A stretch of 12,081 nt of DNA from Campylobacteraceae bacterium (GTDB lineage: Bacteria; Campylobacterota; Campylobacteria; Campylobacterales; Sulfurospirillaceae). Positions 6,318-12,081 of the stretch are shown here, piece by piece (the first letter of the stretch is position 1; each line of letters opens with the position of its first letter). A program made the translations under genes and the position numbers. The notes under the pieces are model-generated. The model ran no database searches, was not told the origin of the DNA, and saw only the letters and a list, made by a program, of their open reading frames with translations. Location: assembly GCA_027055635.1 (NCBI GenBank), contig JALUMZ010000096.1, positions 1 to 12,081 on the forward strand. The letters run 5' to 3'.

Positions 6318-6416
6318 GAAGCCTATTATAGGGCAATCTTCTACGAGATAAATTTTTGAATTAGCTTTGGCTAGTACTTCAAATTTCTCTTGTAAAATCT
6401 CACTCTATACTAGGCT
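6318..6416 (+). repeat. Internal hairpin B of the element
   Basis: The arms begin at AAGCCTA (6319-6325) paired with 6411-6417 and continue with interruptions through TATAGGG, TACGAGA and AAATTT segments to a loop near 6361-6377. The pairing is less regular than in hairpin A. The apical part 6358-6375 (GAATTAGCTTTGGCTAGT) is the complement of the hairpin A loop with two mismatches. Confidence 0.65.
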
Positions 6417-6417
6417 T

Positions 6418-6448
6418 CTATCAGTGTATAGGGTTGTTAAAGGTGCCC
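6418..6448 (-). repeat. Right terminal inverted repeat of the palindromic element
   Basis: This is the partner of 6183-6213. It ends 34 bp before the purB start, so sequence within it (TTGTTA at 6434-6439) could contribute to the purB promoter. Confidence 0.9.
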
Positions 6449-6453
6449 GTAAT

Positions 6454-6476
6454 TATACTATTATAACTATTAAGGA
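6454..6476 (+). promoter_or_regulatory. Probable purB -10 region and ribosome-binding site
   Basis: Just outside the palindromic element are two -10-like words, TATACT (6454-6459) and TATAAC (6462-6467), followed by AAGGA (6472-6476) six bases before the ATG of purB. If the first is used, the upstream contacts fall in the right terminal repeat of the element. Which word is used cannot be settled by eye; the ribosome-binding site is convincing. Confidence 0.45.
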
Positions 6477-6482
6477 TACCAA

Positions 6483-7811
6483 ATGGTTGAAAGATATGCT
6501 AGAGATGAGATGAAGAACAAATGGAGTATGCAAGCAAAATATGATGCTTGGTTAGAGGTTGAAAAGGCAGTAGTAAAAGGGTGGAATAGATTGGGTCTTG
6601 TGCCGGATAACGACTGCGAAAATATAATCCAAAAAGCTTCATTTAGTGTGGATAGAATTGATGAGATAGAACAAAAAACAAAACATGATGTTATAGCATT
6701 TTTGACAAGTGTATCCGAAAGCTTGGGAGAAGAGAGTAGGTGGGTACATTATGGTATGACAAGTTCTGACTGTATTGATACTGCTGTTGCTCTGCAGATG
6801 AAGGATTCCTTAGAGCTCATTATAAAAGATGTAAAGATTTTGATGGAGGCTATTAAGAAAAGAGCGTTTGAGCATAAAACCACATTGATGGTTGGAAGAA
6901 GTCATGGGATACATGGAGAGCCTATCACCTTTGGTTTGGTATTGGCTGTATGGTATGATGAAATTAAAAGAAACTTGGTAAATCTTGAACAAGCGCTAGA
7001 TGTTATAAGCGTGGGTCAAATAAGTGGAGCTATGGGAAATATGGCTCATTCACCTATGGAGTTAGAAGAGTTGGTTTGTGAAGAGTTGGGACTAAAGCCG
7101 GCTCCTGTATCAAATCAAGTGATTCAAAGAGATAGATATGCAAATCTCATGAATGCTCTCGCACTTTTAGCTTCAAGTTGTGAAAAGATAGCAGTAGCTA
7201 TTCGTCACTACCAAAGAACAGAAGTGTATGAAGCAGAAGAGTACTTTAGCAAAGGGCAAAAAGGAAGCTCTGCTATGCCTCACAAAAGAAATCCGGTTTT
7301 GAGTGAAAATATAACAGGGCTTTGTAGGATGATACGAAGTTACGCAGTTCCATCTATGGAAAATGTAGCACTTTGGCACGAGAGAGATATTAGTCATAGT
7401 TCTGTTGAGAGATTTACACTTACCGATGGCTTCATAACCACGGATTTTATGCTCAATAGACTAAGCGGTGTTATCGAAAAACTTTTGGTATATCCGGAAA
7501 ATATGATGAAAAACTTAAATCTAACAGGTGGTTTGGTCTTTTCACAAAGAGTACTTCTGGAGCTACCCGCAAAAGGCGTAAGCAGAGAAGATGCGTACCA
7601 AATAGTACAAAGAAATGCCATGAAAGTCTGGGCTGATTTACAAGTCGGTAAAAAAGCTATCAATGAAAAAGGAGAGAGTCTGTTTTTGGAAAATCTTCTT
7701 AAAGATGAAGATTTAAGAGCTAAGTTAAGCCAAGGGGAAATCAGAGATTGTTTTGATTATGGTTATTACACCAAAAATGTAGATAATATTTTCAATAGAG
7801 TATTTAAATAA
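6483..7811 (+). CDS. purB: Adenylosuccinate lyase
   Basis: PurB catalyses two fumarate-releasing steps: SAICAR to AICAR in purine synthesis and adenylosuccinate to AMP. The 442-residue protein is of the usual bacterial length. It shows KHDVIAFL (68-75, His68), the YGMTSSDCIDTA segment (90-101), GRSHGIHGEP (138-147, catalytic His141), SGAMGNMAHS (181-190), and the fumarase/aspartase superfamily signature GSSAMPHKRNP (261-271) on the flexible loop that bears the catalytic serine. HERDISHSSVER follows further on. The start is ATG with AAGGA six bases upstream. It is followed after 17 bp by nrdA, the same order as C. jejuni Cj0023-Cj0024 (from memory). AICAR made by HisF in this window feeds the same pathway. 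Confidence 0.97.
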   Translation: MVERYARDEMKNKWSMQAKYDAWLEVEKAVVKGWNRLGLVPDNDCENIIQKASFSVDRIDEIEQKTKHDVIAFLTSVSESLGEESRWVHYGMTSSDCIDTAVALQMKDSLELIIKDVKILMEAIKKRAFEHKTTLMVGRSHGIHGEPITFGLVLAVWYDEIKRNLVNLEQALDVISVGQISGAMGNMAHSPMELEELVCEELGLKPAPVSNQVIQRDRYANLMNALALLASSCEKIAVAIRHYQRTEVYEAEEYFSKGQKGSSAMPHKRNPVLSENITGLCRMIRSYAVPSMENVALWHERDISHSSVERFTLTDGFITTDFMLNRLSGVIEKLLVYPENMMKNLNLTGGLVFSQRVLLELPAKGVSREDAYQIVQRNAMKVWADLQVGKKAINEKGESLFLENLLKDEDLRAKLSQGEIRDCFDYGYYTKNVDNIFNRVFK

Positions 7812-7828
7812 AAAATAATGGGTAAGAG

Positions 7829-10195
7829 ATGTTAACAGTTCAAAAAAGAAATGGCAGGATTGAGCCACTAGATATATCAAAAATACAAAAATACACAAGT
7901 TCAGCCGTAGAGGGCTTGGAAAATGTAAGTCAAAGTGAACTCGAAGTAGATGCAAAGATACAGTTTCGAGATAAGATTACAACCGAAGAGATACAAAAAA
8001 CTCTCATTAAAACAGCTGTCGATAAGATAGATATAGACAGGCCAAACTGGACATTTGTGGCTGCTAGACTGTTTTTATATGATCTCTATCATAAAGTCAA
8101 TAAATTTACAGGTTATTGCCACTTAAGAGACTATTTTGAGAGGGGCGAGAAGAAGGGTAGAATCCTTTTGGGACTAAAAGAGAAGTATGATTTGGATGAT
8201 TTAAATGCCTATATAAAACCCGAAAGAGATTTGCAGTTTACATATCTAGGCGTCAAGACTCTTCACGACAGATATCTTATCAAAAATGCGCAAGGTGTTC
8301 CTATAGAGCTTCCTCAGCATATGTTTATGGCTATAGCTATGTTCTTAGCCCAAAATGAGCTCAACTCTCAAGACTGGGCAAAAAAGTTTTATGATTTGAT
8401 TTCAAAATTTGAGGTTATGCTAGCAACCCCGACACTCTCAAATGCAAGAACCCCTAGGCATCAATTAAGCTCTTGTTACATTGGGAGTACACCTGATAAT
8501 ATAGAGGGCATCTTTGACTCCTACAAAGAGATGGCACTGCTTAGTAAATTTGGTGGAGGAATTGGCTGGGATTGGAATTTGGTTAGATCTATGGGCGGTT
8601 CTATAGATGGACATAAAAATGCAGCCGGTGGAATCATACCATTTTTAAAAATTACAAATGATATTGCCATAGCTGTTGATCAACTAGGCACAAGAAAAGG
8701 TGCAATTGCTGTCTATCTTGAGCCATGGCATATGGATGTATCTGACTTTCTTGATCTAAAGAAAAACTCTGGAGAAGAGAGAAGAAGAGCACACGATCTT
8801 TTTCCTGCTCTTTGGATAAATGATATATTTATGAAAAGAGTCGAAGAAGATGGTATATGGACTCTATTTGACCCCGCGGAAGTGACTGATTTGCCAAATC
8901 TATATGGCAAAGAGTTTGAAGAGCAGTATCTAAAGTATGAAAAAGATGAAAATATCTCAAAAGAGCATATAAAAGCAAAAGAGCTATGGAAGAAGATACT
9001 GCTTAGCTATTTTGAGAGCGGAAGCCCGTTTTTATGTTTTAAAGATAATGCAAACAAGGCAAATCCAAATAGTCATAGCGGTATTATAAGAAGTTCAAAC
9101 CTCTGTACGGAGATATTTCAAAACACAGAACCAAACCACTATAAAATTAAAGTTGTATATGATGATGGAACTTGTGATTTATATGAAGAGCAAGACAGGG
9201 TTGTGGTAAATGATAAAATAGAAAAAGAGGCAAAAAAGATAACGGCACTAGATACGATTGGAGATAAAAAAGTTTTTATCGTTGAAAAAGAGATGATAGA
9301 GGGAAAAACCGCTGTTTGTAATTTAGCTAGCGTTAATCTCTCCAAGATAAATACAAAAGAGGATATACAAAGAGTTGTGCCCATAGCTACAAGAATGCTT
9401 GATAATGTAATCGACCTCAATTTTTACCCTCATGCAAAAGTAAAACATACAAATCTAAAATCAAGAGCGATAGGGCTTGGCGTCATGGGCGAAGCAGAAA
9501 TGTTGGCAGTTAGCGGAATACAGTGGGGCAGCTATGAGCACTTTAGCAAGATAGACGAGGTTATGGAGGCGATCAGCTATAACATCATAAAATCATCTTC
9601 AAATTTAGCTATAGAGAAGGGGATATATCCTGATTTTGAAGGCTCAAAATGGAGCAAAGGTATTTTTCCTATCGATTCGGCAAATGCAGAGGCTAAGAAA
9701 CTCGTTGACAGGGGTGGATTGTTTGGGCAGGTTTATGATTGGGAAGAGTTAAGAGAGAGAGTGAAGAAAAACGGTATGAGAAACGGCTATCTTATGGCTA
9801 TAGCACCAACAAGCTCCATCTCTATTTTAGTAGGAACTACGCAGACGATAGAGCCGGTATATAAAAGAAAATGGTTTGAAGAGAACCTCTCAGGAATGAT
9901 TCCTGTGGTTGTGCCAAAACTAAATCCAGATACTTGGAGCTTTTATACTCCTGCTTATGATTTGGATCAAAGGTTGCTGATAAAAGCCGGAGCGATAAGA
10001 CAAAAGTGGATAGATCAAGGTCAGAGTTTAAATGTATTTTTAACACTAGATAAAGCAAGCGGAAAATACTTAAATGATATATACCATTTAGCTTGGAAAT
10101 TAGGTATAAAATCAACATATTACCTAAGAAGCCAATCACCTGAAAATCAACTTGATGTTGCCGATAGAAGTATGGAGTGTGAGGGATGTCAGTAG
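7829..10195 (+). CDS. nrdA: Class Ia ribonucleoside-diphosphate reductase, alpha subunit
   Basis: NrdA holds the active site and allosteric sites for reducing ribonucleoside diphosphates, using a tyrosyl radical from NrdB. The 788-residue protein begins with an ATP-cone (about 1-90, VQKRNGRIEPLDISKI). Visible catalytic residues are Cys216 in SSCYIGS, Asn424-Cys426-Glu428 in NLCTEIF, Cys497 in AVCNLAS, the radical-transfer tyrosines Tyr764-Tyr765 in KSTYYLRS, and the C-terminal redox pair Cys784/Cys787 in ECEGCQ. Compared with E. coli NrdA, about 48 extra residues lie between the second and third cysteine (71 residues here, 23 there); I recall the same insert in Campylobacter. It sits 17 bp behind purB with only a weak ribosome-binding site (GGGTAAGAG). 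nrdB is not in the window. Confidence 0.97.
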   Translation: MLTVQKRNGRIEPLDISKIQKYTSSAVEGLENVSQSELEVDAKIQFRDKITTEEIQKTLIKTAVDKIDIDRPNWTFVAARLFLYDLYHKVNKFTGYCHLRDYFERGEKKGRILLGLKEKYDLDDLNAYIKPERDLQFTYLGVKTLHDRYLIKNAQGVPIELPQHMFMAIAMFLAQNELNSQDWAKKFYDLISKFEVMLATPTLSNARTPRHQLSSCYIGSTPDNIEGIFDSYKEMALLSKFGGGIGWDWNLVRSMGGSIDGHKNAAGGIIPFLKITNDIAIAVDQLGTRKGAIAVYLEPWHMDVSDFLDLKKNSGEERRRAHDLFPALWINDIFMKRVEEDGIWTLFDPAEVTDLPNLYGKEFEEQYLKYEKDENISKEHIKAKELWKKILLSYFESGSPFLCFKDNANKANPNSHSGIIRSSNLCTEIFQNTEPNHYKIKVVYDDGTCDLYEEQDRVVVNDKIEKEAKKITALDTIGDKKVFIVEKEMIEGKTAVCNLASVNLSKINTKEDIQRVVPIATRMLDNVIDLNFYPHAKVKHTNLKSRAIGLGVMGEAEMLAVSGIQWGSYEHFSKIDEVMEAISYNIIKSSSNLAIEKGIYPDFEGSKWSKGIFPIDSANAEAKKLVDRGGLFGQVYDWEELRERVKKNGMRNGYLMAIAPTSSISILVGTTQTIEPVYKRKWFEENLSGMIPVVVPKLNPDTWSFYTPAYDLDQRLLIKAGAIRQKWIDQGQSLNVFLTLDKASGKYLNDIYHLAWKLGIKSTYYLRSQSPENQLDVADRSMECEGCQ

Positions 10196-10266
10196 TAGTT
10201 TCTTAAAAATATAATTAATTTTTATATCTAAGTAAACTATATACCAAACTCTACCAAACCCTTATA

Positions 10267-10303
10267 TTTAGAGGTATAATAGCTTAAGTTTTATACCTCT
10301 AAA
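10267..10303 (+). terminator. Hairpin after nrdA, possible terminator
   Basis: A perfect 13-bp inverted repeat, TTTAGAGGTATAA (10267-10279) and its complement (10291-10303), encloses an 11-base loop. It lies 71 bp after the nrdA stop. The stem is not followed by a T-run, so it could equally be an operator-like element; position favours a transcript end. Just before it, two copies of TACCAAAC stand 11 bp apart (10242 and 10253). Confidence 0.5.
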
Positions 10304-10373
10304 CCCTAGCAATCTCCCCTGTGACAAAAAGATAACACTATAATTTTTAAGTTTAATCTTAACAACTCTTTTA

Positions 10374-10379
10374 TATAAT
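10374..10379 (+). promoter_or_regulatory. -10 element for nrdD
   Basis: A perfect TATAAT lies 27 bp before the nrdD ATG, in an AT-rich tract typical of Campylobacterota promoters. No good -35 is seen. A second TATAAT occurs at 10339-10344. The ribosome-binding site is AGGAAAATT just before the ATG. No convincing pair of NrdR boxes is visible. Confidence 0.55.
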
Positions 10380-10406
10380 CCCAATATATTAATACATAGG
10401 AAAATT

Positions 10407-12081
10407 ATGTTAGAACAAGTATTAAAAAGAGATGGAACAGTTAAGAAGTTTGAAGCTTATAAAATACAAGATGCCATAAAAAAAGCTTTTAAAAGTGAAG
10501 GTGTTGTCTATGATGAGGCTGTTTTTAACTCTGTTGTTTCAAAAATTGAGAAAAAAAGAGTGGCTGGGGTTGAAGATATCCAAGATATGATAGAGATAGA
10601 GCTATATAAAGCTAGATATTTTGATGTTATGCGCTCTTTTATGATTTACCGACATACGCATAAAATGCAAAGAGAGCATATAGCGGGTCTAAATGAAGAT
10701 ACTACATTTATAAATTCGACCCAAACGATAGAAGAGTATATCAATAAGAGCGACTGGCGTATCAAAGCAAACTCAAATACAGGCTACTCAAATGCCGGAC
10801 TTGTAAATAATACAGCAGGGAAAATCATAGCTAACTATTGGTTAGATAAAATTTACTCAAAAGAGGAGGGTTTCGCTCACAGAAACGGTGATTATCATAT
10901 ACATGATTTAGATTGTTTGACTGCATATTGTGCAGGATGGAGTCTAAGGGCACTTTTAAATGAAGGCTTTAACGGAGTTAGGGGCAGAGTAGAGTCCCGT
11001 CCTCCAAAACACTTTAGAGAAGCTTTGGGGCAGATGGCAAATTTTTTGGGAATTCTCCAAAGTGAATGGGCTGGAGCACAGGCTTTTAGTTCGTTTGATA
11101 CATATTTAGCACCTTATGTATTTAAAGATAAACTTCCCTATGATGAGATAAAAAAGGCTATAGTCAGCTTTGTATATAATCTAAATGTTCCTGCCCGTTG
11201 GGGACAGAGTCCGTTTACCAATATCACTATAGATTGGACAGTTCCTAGTGATCTAGCAGATCAGACTCCTACATGTAGAGATATCCATCTTTTTAAAGGC
11301 TTGAAAGATGATGGCTTGAAAGAAGAAGCTAGAAAAAGGGGTGTTGATAAGCTGGAAGATTTGACATATAAAAATTTCCAAAAAGAGATGAACCTCATAA
11401 ACAAAGCATATTATGAAGTGATGACAGACGGAGACAGGACAGGACAACCTTTTACATTTCCGATTCCGACAGTAAACATCACAGAAGATTTTGATTGGTA
11501 TGGAGAAAATACAGATATACTCTTTGAAAATACAGCCAAAATCGGCTCTTCTTACTTTCAAAATTTTATAGGCAGTCAGTATATGAGAGATGATGAGGGA
11601 AATTTGGTAGAGAATCCAAAAGCTTACAAACCGGGCAATGTCAGGAGTATGTGTTGCAGACTGCAACTAGATCTAAGGGAACTTCTCAAAAGAGGAGGGG
11701 GACTTTTCGGAAGTGCAGAGATGACAGGTAGCATAGGAGTTGTTACTATAAATATGGCGAGACTCGGCTATCTAAATAGAGGCAATGAAGAGAAAATATA
11801 TGAAGAGCTAGCCCATTTGATGGATCTTGCAAAATCGACACTTGAGAAAAAGAGAGTATTTGTGCAAGAGATGTACAATAGAGGTTTATATCCATACACA
11901 GCAAGATATTTACCGGGATTTAACAACCACTTCTCTACCATAGGGGTTAATGGCATAAATGAGATGATACGAAATTTTACCGAAGACAAGCATGATATAT
12001 CAGATAGCTATGGAATGAAATTTGCTACAAAAATATTAGAGTTTATGAGGGAAAAGTTGGTAATTTACCAAGAAGAGAGTG
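10407..12081 (+). CDS. nrdD: Anaerobic (class III) ribonucleoside-triphosphate reductase, N-terminal part
   Basis: NrdD reduces ribonucleoside triphosphates with an oxygen-sensitive glycyl radical installed by the radical-SAM activase NrdG. The frame is open from the ATG at 10407 to the window edge (558 codons); the C-terminal zinc cysteines and the glycyl-radical motif lie outside. It begins with an ATP-cone (about 1-90, LKRDGTVKKFEAYKI). Class III features follow: NGDYHIHDLD (160-169), CAGWSLRALL (175-184) with a candidate catalytic cysteine, NLNVPARWGQSPFTN (258-272), FTFPIPTVNIT (349-359), SMCCRLQLD (414-422) with the second conserved cysteine, and TGSIGVVTINMARLG (440-454). The 211-bp gap and own promoter separate it from nrdA, allowing independent control by oxygen. 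The class assignment is firm; subgroup and reductant are not visible here. Confidence 0.94.
   Translation, partial: MLEQVLKRDGTVKKFEAYKIQDAIKKAFKSEGVVYDEAVFNSVVSKIEKKRVAGVEDIQDMIEIELYKARYFDVMRSFMIYRHTHKMQREHIAGLNEDTTFINSTQTIEEYINKSDWRIKANSNTGYSNAGLVNNTAGKIIANYWLDKIYSKEEGFAHRNGDYHIHDLDCLTAYCAGWSLRALLNEGFNGVRGRVESRPPKHFREALGQMANFLGILQSEWAGAQAFSSFDTYLAPYVFKDKLPYDEIKKAIVSFVYNLNVPARWGQSPFTNITIDWTVPSDLADQTPTCRDIHLFKGLKDDGLKEEARKRGVDKLEDLTYKNFQKEMNLINKAYYEVMTDGDRTGQPFTFPIPTVNITEDFDWYGENTDILFENTAKIGSSYFQNFIGSQYMRDDEGNLVENPKAYKPGNVRSMCCRLQLDLRELLKRGGGLFGSAEMTGSIGVVTINMARLGYLNRGNEEKIYEELAHLMDLAKSTLEKKRVFVQEMYNRGLYPYTARYLPGFNNHFSTIGVNGINEMIRNFTEDKHDISDSYGMKFATKILEFMREKLVIYQEES

Larger units (their letters stand above)
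6183..6448. mobile_element. Nested palindromic (MITE-like) intergenic element with cloverleaf fold
   Basis: A 266-bp non-coding unit occupies most of the 340-bp gap between the divergent RluA-family gene and purB. Its ends, 6183-6213 and 6418-6448, are inverted repeats of 31 bp with two transitions, beginning GGGCACCT. Inside lie two large hairpins (6214-6309 and 6318-6416) joined by the short palindrome CCCGAAGGG. The dinucleotide TA flanks the unit one base out on both sides (6180-6181 and 6450-6451), as expected for a TA target duplication of IS630/Tc1-like MITEs, though TA is common here. There is no open reading frame of note. It may be a non-autonomous transposable element or a structured regulatory or DNA-binding region; the sequence alone does not decide. 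Confidence 0.7.

Noticed and set aside
6183..6448. Cloverleaf element as a tRNA or other known RNA gene
   Set aside because: It is far too large for a tRNA, lacks T-loop and anticodon-stem features, and matches no structured RNA I recognise.
10196..10406. NrdR-box pair upstream of nrdD
   Set aside because: No two helically phased copies of the ACA-rich palindrome were found; only TATAAT-like words and the 13-bp hairpin are present.
11253..11666. Minus-strand 137-codon frame
   Set aside because: It lies entirely inside nrdD, whose frame shows clear class III motifs; no ribosome-binding site or family resemblance.

Overview
The window is AT-rich chromosomal DNA whose gene content and order point to the Campylobacterota (Epsilonproteobacteria). 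The clues are an RNase J with a long Lys/Asn/Gln-rich N-terminal tail behind ksgA, a tiny membrane protein behind rlmN, and the order FAH-family gene, RluA-family gene (both minus), purB, nrdA (both plus). From memory, Campylobacter jejuni keeps the same two blocks near oriC (about Cj1710c-Cj1714 and Cj0021c-Cj0024). I cannot name the genus; carrying class Ia and class III ribonucleotide reductases and a hisF in this cluster would fit a free-living sulfur-oxidising or Arcobacter-like lineage, but that is a guess.

Layout. 1-1150 (minus): ksgA (16S rRNA dimethyltransferase) followed by the start of rnj (RNase J), which runs off the left edge. 1299-1793 (plus): ogt, an O6-alkylguanine-DNA methyltransferase. 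1794-2086: an intergenic region holding three consecutive inverted repeats. 2087-4564 (plus): a tight four-gene run joined by ATGA overlaps: hisF, a small nucleoside-phosphorylase-superfamily gene, rlmN, and a 31-residue membrane protein. 4566-4619: a hairpin between converging genes. 4642-6142 (minus): an RluA-family pseudouridine synthase gene overlapping a FAH-family hydrolase gene. 6143-6482: a divergent intergenic region occupied by a nested palindromic element of about 266 bp with 31-bp terminal inverted repeats. 6483-10195 (plus): purB and nrdA. 10407-12081 (plus): nrdD, cut by the right edge.

The genes are mostly housekeeping: rRNA and tRNA modification (KsgA, RlmN, the RluA-family enzyme), RNA decay (RNase J), histidine and purine synthesis (HisF yields AICAR, which enters the purine pathway in which PurB acts), and deoxynucleotide synthesis with an oxygen-dependent and an oxygen-sensitive enzyme next to each other.

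The most interesting signals are not genes. First, the same 16-base word, one base away from the canonical parS centromere site, occurs twice in opposite orientation inside two unrelated genes and in different reading frames. This suggests a ParB-binding, oriC-proximal region. Second, the element at 6183-6448 can fold into a three-way cloverleaf whose two hairpin loops are complementary to each other. Third, three hairpins stand in a row upstream of hisF.
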